Shown piece by piece: positions 1 through 9,026 of a DNA stretch of 64,000 bases (position 1 is the first letter of the stretch; each line of letters begins with the position of its first letter). Origin of the DNA: Streptococcus sanguinis SK49 (GTDB taxonomy: Bacteria; Bacillota; Bacilli; Lactobacillales; Streptococcaceae); assembly GCF_000212815.1 (NCBI RefSeq), contig NZ_GL890985.1, forward strand, positions 1,298,600-1,362,599. Direction: 5' to 3'. Position numbers and translations under genes: made by a program. The notes beneath the pieces are model-generated. The model saw nothing but the letters and a program-made list of their open reading frames with translations. It had not been told where the DNA came from and did no database searches.

Positions 1-329
1 TATAATAGAAATCAAATGTTGTAGAAAAACTATAAACATAAAATATATCCAGTATTCACTAATGCATCCTATTATGTTAATGAAACTTAAAAAATGTACT
101 AGAAAAATATATAGTAGAATATTCAAAAATACTAAATACAAGCTTTTTGGTACAGTTCTATTGATTATAGAAAATTTTATCAACAGTTTATCAGCACATC
201 TTTGAAAAAAATCTCAATAAAAAATATAAGAGTAAGTAGAATATAACGCTAAAAATAAGCATATAATAAACCAAATATACCTTTACAAATAAACACAATT
301 AAAACTAGTAAGAGAATAGTCAAGCCTCA
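1..329. other. AT-rich intergenic stretch, nothing recognised
   Basis: This stretch lies downstream of the ffh stop codon. It is very AT-rich and holds no open reading frame of convincing length. I see no strong hairpin followed by a T-run that would mark the end of the ffh transcript. No tRNA or repeat was recognised. Confidence 0.5.
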
Positions 330-1904
330 CTACTTCCGCTTCTTCTTGTTTTTCTTCATTTGCTTGGCCATTTTGTTCATGCTGCGACGCATTAGAAACT
401 CTCCAGCCTTACCTTTGAGGCCGCCGCCAAACATTTGGCTCATATCCGGCATGCCGGCTCCTCCTAAGCCTGACATATCTGGCATACCGCCTTGGCCCAT
501 CATGCCTTCCAGAGCTGACATGTCGGGCATTCCTCCGCCACCAGGCATGTTCTTAGGCATATTGTTTGGATTGAGCCCCATTTGCTTCATCATCTTGCTC
601 ATATCGCCTGACAGAACGCCCTGCATCATCTGCTTAGCTTGATTGAAGTCTTTGATAAATTTATTGACATCAACGAAGCTGTTACCTGAACCATTGGCAA
701 TCCGACGGCGACGGCTAGGACTCAGCAAGTCAGGATTTTCCCGCTCAGCCGGTGTCATAGAGGATACGATAGCACGTTTGCGGGCAATTTCTTTTTCGTC
801 CACTTTGATATTCTTGAGGGCAGGATTATTGGCCATACCTGGGATCAGCTTGAGCAAATCTTCCATAGGTCCCATGCCTTGTACCTGATCCAACTGATCA
901 ATGAAGTCGTTGAAATCAAAGGTGTTTTCCCGCATCTTTTCAGCCATTTCAAGCGATTTTTTCTCATCGTATTCTTGAGAGGCTTTTTCGATCAGAGTCA
1001 ACATGTCCCCCATGCCCAAAATCCGGCTGGACATGCGGTCTGGGTGGAAGGTTTCGATATCAGTAATCTTTTCACCTGTACCAGTAAATTTAATAGGCTT
1101 ACCAGTAATCTGACGGACAGACAGGGCTGCACCGCCACGGGTATCACCATCAATCTTGGTCAGGATAACCCCGGTTACTTCCAGTTGGCTGTTAAATTCA
1201 CGAGCGACATTAGCTGCTTCCTGACCAATCATGGCATCGACAACCAAGAGGATTTCATTCGGATTAGCCAGCGTTTTGACATCTGACAGCTCCTGCATAA
1301 GCTTTTCGTCAATCTGAAGGCGCCCAGCCGTATCAATCAGGACATAGTCATTGTGGTTGGCTTTTGCCTGCTCCAGACCTTGACGGACAATCTCAACAGC
1401 TGGGACTTCTGTACCTAAGGCAAAGACAGGAACATCAATTTGCTGTCCAAGTGTTTTCAGCTGATCAATAGCCGCCGGACGGTAAATATCCGCCGCAATC
1501 ATGAGAGGACGAGCATTTTCTTCTTTCTTGAGCTTATTAGCAAGCTTTCCGGCAAAGGTGGTCTTACCAGCCCCTTGCAGACCAACCATCATGATAATAG
1601 TTGGAATCTTTGGTGACTTGATAATCTCAGCAGTATCAGAACCCAGAATAGTTGTCAGCTCTTCGTCAACAATCTTGATAATCTGTTGCGCTGGATTGAG
1701 GGTGTCGATAACCTCATGACCGACAGCGCGCTCACGGACTTTCTTGATAAAGTCTTTGACAACCGGCAGAGCAACATCGGCTTCTAAAAGGGCCAGACGA
1801 ATCTCTTTGGTTGCTTCCTGGACATCGTTCTCTGAGATTTTTCCTTTTCTGCGCAGATTTTTAAAGACGTTCTGCAAACGTTCCGTTAAACTTTCAAATG
1901 CCAT
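330..1904 (-). CDS. ffh: Signal recognition particle protein Ffh
   Basis: GTPase subunit of the bacterial signal recognition particle. It binds signal sequences of nascent membrane and secreted proteins, pairs with 4.5S RNA, and docks at FtsY. The 524 residues run in the usual order: N helical bundle (about 1-95), GTPase G domain with P-loop GLQGAGKTT near residue 108, DTAGR and TKIDGD motifs, then the M domain. The C-terminal tail is unusually rich in Met and Gly (repeated GMPDMS) before a basic end. An AGGAG ribosome site precedes the ATG. It is the last gene of a ylxM-small ORF-ffh run, so it is probably co-transcribed with ylxM. Confidence 0.97.
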   Translation of the reverse strand: MAFESLTERLQNVFKNLRRKGKISENDVQEATKEIRLALLEADVALPVVKDFIKKVRERAVGHEVIDTLNPAQQIIKIVDEELTTILGSDTAEIIKSPKIPTIIMMVGLQGAGKTTFAGKLANKLKKEENARPLMIAADIYRPAAIDQLKTLGQQIDVPVFALGTEVPAVEIVRQGLEQAKANHNDYVLIDTAGRLQIDEKLMQELSDVKTLANPNEILLVVDAMIGQEAANVAREFNSQLEVTGVILTKIDGDTRGGAALSVRQITGKPIKFTGTGEKITDIETFHPDRMSSRILGMGDMLTLIEKASQEYDEKKSLEMAEKMRENTFDFNDFIDQLDQVQGMGPMEDLLKLIPGMANNPALKNIKVDEKEIARKRAIVSSMTPAERENPDLLSPSRRRRIANGSGNSFVDVNKFIKDFNQAKQMMQGVLSGDMSKMMKQMGLNPNNMPKNMPGGGGMPDMSALEGMMGQGGMPDMSGLGGAGMPDMSQMFGGGLKGKAGEFLMRRSMNKMAKQMKKNKKKRK

Positions 1905-1932
1905 TTTTTATTTCTCCTAGTTTCTATTTCAA

Positions 1933-2148
1933 TCAATTCAGTGGAAATTTTCCAAAACGAGTTAAACAAGCGTATTCTTCAGCAGAGACTTCTTTCATAA
2001 TCTCATTTGGGTAGCCCCAGCAGCTGAAGCCTTCTTGCATTGCCTTAGAAAGATCGTCAGGGGAGATGAGTTGTACCCTAGAAGGCAAAGGTTCTTCCGA
2101 CTCCAACAACCAGCAAGACATTCCCTTGTAGATAACTTGTTTAGCCAT
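1933..2148 (-). CDS. Small conserved-looking protein between ylxM and ffh, function unknown
   Basis: A 71-residue protein read from the ATG at 2148. I do not recognise the family. Support for it being real: a GGGAG ribosome site seven bases before the ATG, embedded in the last codons of ylxM; a gap of only four bases after the ylxM stop; and the same strand as its neighbours. The longer open frame reaching 2391 in this phase is only a shadow of ylxM. The protein is soluble, mildly acidic, has two Cys and four aromatic residues near its middle, and shows no signal peptide or membrane segment. Its position suggests a part in, or coupling to, SRP expression, but that is inference. Confidence 0.7.
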   Translation of the reverse strand: MAKQVIYKGMSCWLLESEEPLPSRVQLISPDDLSKAMQEGFSCWGYPNEIMKEVSAEEYACLTRFGKFPLN

Positions 2149-2152
2149 ATGG

Positions 2153-2485
2153 TCACTCCCTATTGTCAATACCAGACAGAATCCCAATCTGCTCCTGCAG
2201 ATAGCTGTCGTCAGGGTATTTCTCTGTAATCTGGTCAAATATCTGACTTCTGACAATATAGTCCGAGTACATGTGCAGCTTTTTCTCATAGTCTTCCAGA
2301 ATCTTCTCCGTCCGCTTGATATTATCATAAACGGCCTGACGGCTGACACCAAACTCCTCAGCAATCTCAGCCAGACTGTAATCATCTGCATAGTATAGCT
2401 CGATATAGTTCATCTGCTTGTCAGTCAAAAGCGCCGCATAAAACTCAAAGAGAGCATTCATTCGGTTTGTTTTTTCAATTTCCAT
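2153..2485 (-). CDS. ylxM: YlxM/UPF0122 family DNA-binding protein
   Basis: Small helix-turn-helix protein found next to ffh across Firmicutes. In streptococci it has been linked to SRP function. The 110 residues start with [10 protein letters not shown] and carry a sigma-70 region 4-like HTH ([22 protein letters not shown]) at about 40-61. The ATG at 2485 is preferred over the one at 2494 because it gives the family's conserved N-terminus. An extended -10 box lies so close that transcripts should begin at or next to this ATG. A four-base gap separates it from the small gene before ffh. Confidence 0.93.
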   Translation of the reverse strand: MEIEKTNRMNALFEFYAALLTDKQMNYIELYYADDYSLAEIAEEFGVSRQAVYDNIKRTEKILEDYEKKLHMYSDYIVRSQIFDQITEKYPDDSYLQEQIGILSGIDNRE

Positions 2486-2492
2486 AAGAAAC

Positions 2493-2501
2493 ATTATACC
2501 A
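2493..2501 (-). promoter_or_regulatory. Extended -10 promoter of ylxM, predicted leaderless start
   Basis: On the minus strand TGGTATAAT (TATAAT at 2493-2498) matches an extended -10 element. Only seven bases separate it from the ylxM ATG at 2485, so the expected start site falls at about 2486-2487. There is no room for a ribosome site. The gntR terminator lies just upstream, so ylxM needs a promoter of its own. The -35 (TAGAGT, 17 bases away) is weak. Confidence 0.6.
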
Positions 2502-2600
2502 GAAAAGCATGATAAACTCTAGTCTGACAAGGGAAATATACACTCGAAATATGAGATTGCAAAAGGTCAATCAGCTTTTTCTGCCGAGTGAAATACAAGA

Positions 2601-2632
2601 TAAAAACCCTTGGTGATAACCAAGAGTTTTGC
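2601..2632 (-). terminator. Rho-independent terminator of the gntR gene
   Basis: On the minus strand the arms AAAACTCTTGGT and ACCAAGGGTTTT pair over 12 positions with one G-U and a four-base loop, then a T-rich tail follows. It lies just after the gntR stop codon and separates that gene from ylxM. Confidence 0.85.
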
Positions 2633-2637
2633 AATAA

Positions 2638-3336
2638 TTAATTGTTTTCCAAATAAAATTCAAAACGATCGCCGACATACTGGCTTTTTACATATTCAAA
2701 AGCTGTTCCATCATCAAAGTAAGAAATCTGAGTCAGTCCTAAGATGGCATGACCGCGGGGAATATCAAGGTAATTGGCAATTTTTTCCTTAGCCAGTCGA
2801 GCATAAATCGTCTGCTGGGACTTGCCAATCTTATAGCCATGTTCCTGCAAGGTCTGAAAGAAATGACTGGTCACCTCTTCTTTTTTGAAATTCTTAATGA
2901 ACTTCTCTGGAATTGAAGCCACCTCGTAGACCACCGGCAAATCGTCAGCATAGCGGACCCGCTCCATCCGAATGACATTTTCTGTCTTATGGATGCCTAG
3001 CTTCTCCACTTCCTGCTCGCTGGGCAGGGTACGCCGATAAGAAATAAGCTGACTGGATGGCGTTTTGCCTTGTGCCTTCATGATTTCTGTGAAGCTGGTG
3101 GTGCCGCGCATTTTCTCCTGAACACGTGTACTGGCAACGAAGGTGCCACTACCGACTCGACGCTCTAGCACTCCCTCATCAACCAAGAGTGTGATGGCCT
3201 GACGCAGGGTCATACGGCTGACCTTAAAGGTTTCGGCTAGATCTCGCTCACTGGGCAGCCGTTCCCCAATCTCCCAAACGGCATCGTCAATGTCTTTCTT
3301 AATCTGATCATGAATTTTGATATATGCGGGCAACAT
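2638..3336 (-). CDS. GntR-family regulator with UTRA domain (HutC subfamily)
   Basis: A 232-residue repressor-type protein. The N-terminal winged HTH (about 1-70) contains the family signature LPSERDLAETFKVSRMTLRQAI. The C-terminal UTRA ligand domain (about 90-228) would sense a small metabolite, often a sugar phosphate, but the ligand cannot be read from sequence. It is divergent from guaA. Its promoter carries a perfect 10-bp inverted repeat astride the -10 box, so autoregulation is likely. It might also affect guaA through the shared intergenic region, though the guaA promoter is about 150 bases from the repeat. The same neighbour pair (gntR/guaA) occurs in pneumococcus. Confidence 0.9.
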   Translation of the reverse strand: MLPAYIKIHDQIKKDIDDAVWEIGERLPSERDLAETFKVSRMTLRQAITLLVDEGVLERRVGSGTFVASTRVQEKMRGTTSFTEIMKAQGKTPSSQLISYRRTLPSEQEVEKLGIHKTENVIRMERVRYADDLPVVYEVASIPEKFIKNFKKEEVTSHFFQTLQEHGYKIGKSQQTIYARLAKEKIANYLDIPRGHAILGLTQISYFDDGTAFEYVKSQYVGDRFEFYLENN

Positions 3337-3352
3337 GTTGACTCTTCTTTCT

Positions 3353-3399
3353 TATTTGGTACCTTCCTTTATTTTAGTACCAAATACTTCAAATGTCAA
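3353..3399 (-). promoter_or_regulatory. gntR promoter with flanking inverted-repeat operator
   Basis: Minus strand: -35 TTGACA (3394-3399), exact 17-base spacer, -10 TAAAAT (3371-3376). A perfect inverted repeat flanks the -10: TATTTGGTAC (minus strand, 3377-3386) in the spacer and GTACCAAATA (minus strand, 3353-3362) across the start site. Spacing between arms is 14 bases. The layout is what a self-repressing GntR regulator would use. Confidence 0.8.
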
Positions 3400-3508
3400 A
3401 CTAAATGATAGAGATCAGCTCTCAAATGCTTGCTTTTCTCACGATTCTAGCAGTTTAGCCAAATAAAGACTCATACTCGTTTTTTCATTACTCTTGCTCC
3501 TTATTACC

Positions 3509-3537
3509 TTGGAAAAATTCCTTTTTTGTGATAAAAT
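3509..3537 (+). promoter_or_regulatory. guaA promoter
   Basis: -35 TTGGAA (3509-3514) and -10 TAAAAT (3532-3537) are separated by 17 bases, and the guaA ATG follows about 38 bases later. No riboswitch-like structure was seen in this short leader. Confidence 0.7.
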
Positions 3538-3574
3538 GAGGGGAAAAGATTACTTCTTTTAAGAAAGGGAACAG

Positions 3575-5137
3575 ATGACAACTAGAACTGAATTGCAAGA
3601 TGTCGAAAAGATCATCGTGCTTGATTACGGCAGCCAGTACAACCAGCTGATTTCACGCCGCATTCGTGAAATCGGTGTTTTTTCTGAGCTCAAGAGCCAC
3701 AAGATTACTGCAGACGAGGTCCGTGCTATCCAGCCTGTCGGGATTATCCTTTCCGGTGGTCCGAATTCTGTATATGAAGACGGCTCCTTTGATATTGATC
3801 CGGAAATTTTTGAGTTGGGAATCCCGATTTTGGGGATTTGCTATGGTATGCAGCTTTTGACTCACAAGCTGGGGGGCAAGGTTGTCCCTGCTGGTCATGC
3901 TGGAAATCGTGAATATGGTCAGTCAAATCTGTCACATACTGCTAATTCCAGCCTTTTCAACGGTACGCCTGAAAGCCAGTTAGTTCTTATGAGCCACGGA
4001 GATGCAGTAACAGAAATTCCCACTGACTTTGTCCGTACTGGTACTTCTGCTGACTGTCCTTTTGCAGCTATTGAAAATCCAACTAAGAAAATCTACGGCA
4101 TTCAGTTCCACCCTGAGGTTCGTCATTCAGAGTTTGGTTATGATATCCTGCGCAACTTTGCTCTTAATATTTGTGGAGCTAAAGGCGACTGGTCTATGGA
4201 TAACTTCATTGACATGGAAATTCAAAAAATCCGCCAAACCGTTGGTGACAAGAAGGTGTTGTTGGGACTTTCTGGCGGCGTAGACTCTTCTGTTGTCGGT
4301 GTTCTCTTGCAGAAAGCAATCGGCGATCAACTAATCTGTATCTTTGTGGATCATGGTCTTTTGCGTAAAGGCGAAGCAGATCAGGTCATGGATATGCTGG
4401 GTGGCAAATTTGGTTTAAATATCATTAAGGCTGACGCAGCTAAACGTTTCCTTGACAAACTAGCTGGTGTCTCAGATCCAGAGCAAAAACGTAAAATCAT
4501 CGGAAACGAGTTTGTCTATGTCTTTGACGACGAAGCCAGCAAACTAAAAGATGTAAAATTCTTAGCTCAGGGCACACTTTATACCGATGTCATCGAATCC
4601 GGTACCGACACTGCTCAGACTATTAAATCTCACCATAACGTTGGTGGTCTTCCGGAAGACATGCAATTTGAGCTGATTGAGCCACTGAACACGCTCTACA
4701 AGGACGAAGTGCGTGCTTTGGGTACCGAGCTTGGTATGCCTGATGAAATTGTCTGGCGCCAGCCATTCCCAGGACCAGGACTTTCTATTCGTGTCATGGG
4801 AGAAATTACTGAGGAAAAATTGGAAACAGTCCGCGAATCTGATGCTATTCTCCGCGAAGAAATCGCCAAAGCTGGTCTTGACCGCGACATCTGGCAATAC
4901 TTTACTGTTAATACAGGTGTCCGATCTGTTGGTGTCATGGGCGACGGCCGAACTTACGACTACACAATTGCGATTCGCGCTATCACTTCTATTGATGGTA
5001 TGACAGCTGACTTTGCCAAGATTCCTTGGGATGTTCTGCAAAAAATCTCTGTTCGCATCGTCAACGAGGTGGATCATGTCAACCGTATCGTCTACGATAT
5101 TACCAGCAAACCACCTGCAACTGTAGAGTGGGAGTAA
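3575..5137 (+). CDS. guaA: GMP synthase (glutamine-hydrolysing)
   Basis: Converts XMP to GMP using ATP and glutamine, the last step of guanine nucleotide synthesis, in the cytosol. The 520 residues are the normal length. The N-terminal class I glutamine amidotransferase (about 12-200) has the nucleophile Cys in GICYGMQ and the His-Glu of GIQFHPEV. The ATP pyrophosphatase domain follows with its PP-loop SGGVDSS near 235, then the C-terminal dimerisation domain ending in [14 protein letters not shown] precedes the ATG. It is a single-gene unit between its own promoter and a strong terminator. Confidence 0.98.
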   Translation: MTTRTELQDVEKIIVLDYGSQYNQLISRRIREIGVFSELKSHKITADEVRAIQPVGIILSGGPNSVYEDGSFDIDPEIFELGIPILGICYGMQLLTHKLGGKVVPAGHAGNREYGQSNLSHTANSSLFNGTPESQLVLMSHGDAVTEIPTDFVRTGTSADCPFAAIENPTKKIYGIQFHPEVRHSEFGYDILRNFALNICGAKGDWSMDNFIDMEIQKIRQTVGDKKVLLGLSGGVDSSVVGVLLQKAIGDQLICIFVDHGLLRKGEADQVMDMLGGKFGLNIIKADAAKRFLDKLAGVSDPEQKRKIIGNEFVYVFDDEASKLKDVKFLAQGTLYTDVIESGTDTAQTIKSHHNVGGLPEDMQFELIEPLNTLYKDEVRALGTELGMPDEIVWRQPFPGPGLSIRVMGEITEEKLETVRESDAILREEIAKAGLDRDIWQYFTVNTGVRSVGVMGDGRTYDYTIAIRAITSIDGMTADFAKIPWDVLQKISVRIVNEVDHVNRIVYDITSKPPATVEWE

Positions 5138-5175
5138 CAAACAAATCTTATTTTAAATGATAACTGTAAAAATAA

Positions 5176-5210
5176 ACAAGGCTAGGACATTTTAGTCCTA
5201 GCCTTGTTTT
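5176..5210. terminator. Bidirectional terminator between guaA and the DUF1002 gene
   Basis: Perfect 13-bp arms ACAAGGCTAGGAC (5176-5188) and GTCCTAGCCTTGT (5195-5207) with a six-base loop, T-run on the plus side and A-run on the other. It serves the convergent guaA and DUF1002 genes. Confidence 0.9.
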
Positions 5211-5224
5211 ATATAGTCTTGAAA

Positions 5225-6205
5225 TTAACCGCCGAACAATCCTTTAAAGAAGTTGACAATGGCATTCCAGATATTAGAAAAGAAATTACCGCCTTCTTGA
5301 AGGAGGCCGTTTGCATCAAAGTTGAGGTTAATATTGTTAAAGGTATCCCCTGCTTTTGAAACGATGCTGTCTTTCAAGTCACTAAGTGTCTTTGTAAAGT
5401 CAGAATCTGTAATGACTCCACTGTTTGAAAGATTGACAGCGAAATTCACGATGAGGTTGATTTGGTCACTGGTCACTGACTGAGTCAGACCGTAGTTTTT
5501 CAAGGTTTCTTCAACAATCTTACGAACATCATCTGCTGTCAGATTGCTGTTGTTCTTCTTAGCATTGGCAATAGCCGCTTTGATATCAGCCAAGGCTACG
5601 TTGAGCTTGTCTGCGTCATAGCCTTCCTTACCTGTATTTTCAGCATTGATGCCAGAAAGGGCAGCCAGTTCTTCCTGTGCTAGATTTTTATTTTCCTGAG
5701 GAATGGTCGCGCCATTATCCTCTAGAGAGTAGTAAATCCCTGCCAAGGCGCTCTCACCTGTTACCGGAATTGGTGCTGCAACAGTAATCTGCGCGTGCTG
5801 AACACCCAGAGTAACAGCTGCATTGCGATACATATCTTCTGTAACCTTAGTGATATTTTGCGGAGTGACAATTTTGACCTCTAATGCCTTATTGCTGCCT
5901 AACTTCTGGATTTTTACAGAAGAATAAAGCTGCAGGCTAGGGTCGTTAGCAACATCCATGATTTTAGAGTAGACTTCTGGAGTCATGGTCTTAAGTGGCT
6001 TGCTGTCGCTGGATGAATTGTAACCCAACATCTGCAAGGTCTGCTGTTTTTGGTTCTCATCTAAGGAGTAACCTAGAACATACTCAGGCTGCACGTAAGT
6101 CTCATCAATGACTTTCTGAACATTTGAATCGGCAGCTGCGGTCGATACAGTAAACAGAGTAGCCAGCAAGGCTCCTGCTGTCATTAAAGTTTTTTTGAAT
6201 TTCAT
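5225..6205 (-). CDS. Secreted DUF1002 family protein
   Basis: A 326-residue exported protein of the DUF1002 family, whose function is not established. The ATG at 6205 (MKFKKTLM) is chosen because AGAGG sits just before it; the open frame extends 12 codons further without a ribosome site. An N-terminal signal peptide of about 25 residues ends in STAAA-DS, with no lipobox and no sortase motif, so a freely secreted or wall-associated product is expected. The body has several Asn/Lys-rich helical stretches. The C-terminal 25 residues are Gly/Phe/Trp-rich (NIWNAIVNFFKGLFGG) and amphipathic, perhaps a membrane-active helix. It is monocistronic. Confidence 0.85.
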   Translation of the reverse strand: MKFKKTLMTAGALLATLFTVSTAAADSNVQKVIDETYVQPEYVLGYSLDENQKQQTLQMLGYNSSSDSKPLKTMTPEVYSKIMDVANDPSLQLYSSVKIQKLGSNKALEVKIVTPQNITKVTEDMYRNAAVTLGVQHAQITVAAPIPVTGESALAGIYYSLEDNGATIPQENKNLAQEELAALSGINAENTGKEGYDADKLNVALADIKAAIANAKKNNSNLTADDVRKIVEETLKNYGLTQSVTSDQINLIVNFAVNLSNSGVITDSDFTKTLSDLKDSIVSKAGDTFNNINLNFDANGLLQEGGNFFSNIWNAIVNFFKGLFGG

Positions 6206-6437
6206 ATTTTTTCCTCTTTTCCTCCCGCTATAGTTTCCCAAATTCTATAGCGTTTTATAGAGCAAACTTCTTTCTGAGTGCCTCGAATTTCTGTTTCTTG
6301 AGTTTGCGATTTCCGCTCCTTTTGATATTCAGAGTGCTTCAGTTAAGTTGCTGCGATGATGGAGTTATTATTATCTCATCCATTAAGGGCTTGAGATAAT
6401 AGATACATTTTACAACATTTCTCAAAGAAGTTCAAAG
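6206..6437. other. Intergenic region upstream of the DUF1002 gene
   Basis: It contains the DUF1002 ribosome site and presumably its promoter. I could not single out a convincing -35/-10 pair. No small gene was recognised. Confidence 0.4.
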
Positions 6438-6474
6438 AAAAAACAGTCACTGATTTTGCTTGCCAGTAACTGCT
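6438..6474 (-). terminator. Terminator of the DUF915 hydrolase gene
   Basis: On the minus strand CAGTTACTG and CAGTGACTG pair over nine positions with one G-U, followed by six T. It lies directly after the stop codon at 6480. Confidence 0.75.
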
Positions 6475-6479
6475 CTTTT

Positions 6480-7334
6480 CTAATTTTTCCAAAGGAAGTC
6501 AATCAGCAATTCGTCTACTTCTGGATTCTCATGCAATTGGCTGTGCTGAGCCAATTGACCTGTAATTTTCTTTTCCTGGTAAGATTTAGCATTCTCAACT
6601 AGGAGATATTTGAGGCTGCGGGAAGAAGTATTGAGTACGGAGCCGTCGGATTCGTTTTTAAAATCACCGTAAATGTTCAGAACATCTACTTGTTCTTGCG
6701 GGTAAACTTCTCGTAATCCCAGTAGTTTTTGATAAGTCTGGCTCATAGCACTAGGCTTGCCAGTTTGGTCATTTAGGATTCTCAAATCTTCAGGTAAGTC
6801 CCTTCCTTGCAGACCATTAACATGGTTGGCAATATTGACCTGCTTTTGCAGCTCGGGTAGCTTTTCATCCTGACCGTTCTCCAGCATATAAAAGAGGATG
6901 GACATATTTCCCATCGAATGACCTACCAGATTCATCTTATCAAAGCCATAAGTTTCTTGTAGCTTACGAATCACAGCTGCTGCATATTTGCCGTCTTGAG
7001 CGTAGTCAGTATTGCGGTTATCTTCATAGTTTACCTTGATAATGGGATTGATAGCACCTTTCGGTATCTCTCCTAATAAGCTTACTTGACCGTTTTTACT
7101 GACATTTGCTGTGATAATTGTCTGAGTGACTCCAGCCTTTTTGGCTGCCTCTGTCATATGATTTTCAGCATTAGAGCTGGATCCAAAACCGTGGAAAAAC
7201 AAGGTCGGCGTTGTTGACTGCACAAATTGTTTTGTATTGAGGCTAGTGGCTTCTTTATGGTTGTAAAAAGCTGTTAGACCGGCAATTGTCACTAAAACCA
7301 GAATAAGGAGCTTAAAAGCAAGTTTCTTGTTCAT
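6480..7334 (-). CDS. Membrane-anchored alpha/beta hydrolase, DUF915 family
   Basis: A 284-residue serine hydrolase-like protein. Residues about 5-25 form one hydrophobic segment after a KK start, a signal anchor that would place the enzyme outside the membrane. The fold shows the oxyanion region FFHGFGSS near 47, the nucleophile elbow GHSMGNMS near 139, a catalytic Asp in IYGDFKNESDGSV and a His in AQHSQLHENPEV close to the end. The natural substrate is unknown for this family; a lipase or esterase role is inferred only from the fold. It stands alone between terminators. Confidence 0.85.
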   Translation of the reverse strand: MNKKLAFKLLILVLVTIAGLTAFYNHKEATSLNTKQFVQSTTPTLFFHGFGSSSNAENHMTEAAKKAGVTQTIITANVSKNGQVSLLGEIPKGAINPIIKVNYEDNRNTDYAQDGKYAAAVIRKLQETYGFDKMNLVGHSMGNMSILFYMLENGQDEKLPELQKQVNIANHVNGLQGRDLPEDLRILNDQTGKPSAMSQTYQKLLGLREVYPQEQVDVLNIYGDFKNESDGSVLNTSSRSLKYLLVENAKSYQEKKITGQLAQHSQLHENPEVDELLIDFLWKN

Positions 7335-7420
7335 TTTTCATTCCTTTTTAAGATAGATGTACAAAATTATATCATGTATCCATCGTGGTTACAAATATCC
7401 GGATTATTACTTCACCATCA

Positions 7421-7450
7421 AAAAAGAAAGAAGCTTGAAAACTTCTTTCT
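7421..7450 (-). terminator. Terminator of the tdk-to-pmp23 operon
   Basis: Arms AGAAAGAAG (7425-7433) and CTTCTTTCT (7442-7450) flank an eight-base loop, with a T-run on the minus strand. The stem overlaps the TAG stop of the lysozyme-like gene. Confidence 0.8.
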
Positions 7451-8051
7451 AAAACCATTTTAAGAGGCGCATGATGTGCATGTTCATCTTGACCTGACGG
7501 GAATAATAATAATTACCGCCGTTGATATAGAGCTCTGGACCGTGGAAAATTGAAATCAGGTTATAGTAGCCGTAGGTCTTGCCAGTTACATTTCCTAAGC
7601 TTGGCGCCACTACTTCTTTGGAATATTTCTTGGCCAGCTCTAGCGTATTTTCGCCACCATTTTTAGCGACGTAGTCGATATAGGCCTGACCGAAATTATA
7701 GGCTTGTACTGCTGTCCAAACATCTACCTTTTTCTCGCTGGCTAACTCCAGGTTATCAGATAAGGTTTGGACGCCCTGGCGAATACTTTCTTTGTTGTCC
7801 GTGATGGCATTGGTCTGACCAGTCGCGCTTTCACTTGACTGCATGACATCGGTGTCTTTTCCCTTGGTTTCTGTATAAATCATGGCCAGTACCAATTCTT
7901 CATTGGCCGCTGTATCCTGCTCGTCCAGCACTTCTCTGACTAAGCTCTGATACTTCATGACTTGCTTGACATCATGATGAACCTGATAAATCTTGTAGCC
8001 AGCAAAGAGCACGAAAAGGACTAAAATCAGTCTTCTTAGAAATTTAAACAT
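7449..8051 (-). CDS. Pmp23-like membrane-anchored lysozyme/lytic transglycosylase
   Basis: A 200-residue protein with a single N-terminal membrane segment (about 7-24) and an extracellular lysozyme-like domain. The catalytic Glu is probably in MIYTETKGK (about residue 61), followed by the QSSESATGQ and [10 protein letters not shown] motifs of this family. The pneumococcal homologue Pmp23 is a cell-wall hydrolase needed for envelope integrity and division; it too lies beside a nucleoid-associated protein gene and glyA. The ATG overlaps the upstream stop by one base (TAATG), so translation is coupled. It is the last gene of the operon. Confidence 0.88.
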   Translation of the reverse strand: MFKFLRRLILVLFVLFAGYKIYQVHHDVKQVMKYQSLVREVLDEQDTAANEELVLAMIYTETKGKDTDVMQSSESATGQTNAITDNKESIRQGVQTLSDNLELASEKKVDVWTAVQAYNFGQAYIDYVAKNGGENTLELAKKYSKEVVAPSLGNVTGKTYGYYNLISIFHGPELYINGGNYYYSRQVKMNMHIMRLLKWF

Positions 8052-9025
8052 TATTTATTTTGGATATCCTCGATGTTCTTAATCAAAATAGAATAGGTCC
8101 CGTTGTCGTTCTGGATAAATTCTACCGACTCTGCGTCCTGATAGATATTATTGGGAACGATGAGCTCAATTCCGTTTGAAAGGGAGAGTTTCTGATTTTC
8201 GAACTTTTTCTTCTGGCGGCTGCTGTCAATCTCATCAAACTTGACTGGCTCAGGAATAGCTTCCTTGACTTGGTCAATAAAGGTAAGTCGGGCAGTCAAA
8301 TTACTGTCAAAAAGATCATCGGCCAACTTCTCAGGCGACAGTTCGTCATTTTCTTCCAAATTTTTGAAAATACTGGATTTGACCTTGGACTGAAACTGAA
8401 AATCGTCTTTATTAAAGCTTTCGGCAACCTTCTGAGCCGTCTTCTCAAGCGCTTTAATTGATTTCTTGGCTGAGATTGTCGGATTGACCTGCAAGAGATT
8501 GTCTGACATATAATTGAGAAAGGCTCCGTTATACTTGATGCGTTTTTCAATCAGATGGTACTTGCGAGACTTGAGATTAATGACCAAAGCCTCGTCTGCC
8601 CCCGTACCAAAGCCAGGCAGATTGTTCTGCGTCAGCTTGATAGGATTGTCCACCTCTCCACCCAAATGGGTCAGAGTTTCCCGTAGAGCAATCCGCAGAA
8701 AAGCGAAGTGCTCCACACCTTCTTTGTCAAACTGGACAAAAATCAGATCGTTGGTTTTCTGGTTTTCACTGACAGAAAACTCCTCCTGCCAAAGCTTGGC
8801 CACTGTCACTGATGTTTCCAGTAGGTCGTCTGAAAGCTGGGCTAAAAAGACGTTTTCGGGATCGAAAACACCTGTTTTAGCATCGTCAGAGTAGACCCTC
8901 TCAATCTTCTTGCGCAGGTATTCTTCAATCTTGGGAGTAATGTTGAGAAACTTATCCGCCAGCAGCAGTTCGGTATCAGCTGGGCTGAATTGATGAATAA
9001 TTGCTTTTTTTACGTAAATATCCAT
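8051..9025 (-). CDS. Nucleoid-associated protein, NdpA/YejK family
   Basis: A 324-residue cytosolic protein of the 37-kDa nucleoid-associated family (PF04245-like). Relevant stretches are [10 protein letters not shown] at the start, [17 protein letters not shown], and the closing segment [12 protein letters not shown]. In other bacteria such proteins bind the nucleoid; a precise role in streptococci is not known. It starts one base after the glyA stop and its own stop overlaps the next ATG, so it is firmly inside the operon. Nothing suggests truncation. Confidence 0.82.
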   Translation of the reverse strand: MDIYVKKAIIHQFSPADTELLLADKFLNITPKIEEYLRKKIERVYSDDAKTGVFDPENVFLAQLSDDLLETSVTVAKLWQEEFSVSENQKTNDLIFVQFDKEGVEHFAFLRIALRETLTHLGGEVDNPIKLTQNNLPGFGTGADEALVINLKSRKYHLIEKRIKYNGAFLNYMSDNLLQVNPTISAKKSIKALEKTAQKVAESFNKDDFQFQSKVKSSIFKNLEENDELSPEKLADDLFDSNLTARLTFIDQVKEAIPEPVKFDEIDSSRQKKKFENQKLSLSNGIELIVPNNIYQDAESVEFIQNDNGTYSILIKNIEDIQNK

Positions 9026-9026
9026 C

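Noticed and set aside
2149..2391. Upstream extension of the small SRP-operon gene to 2391
   Set aside because: That part is the ylxM gene in another frame; the ribosome site supports the ATG at 2148.
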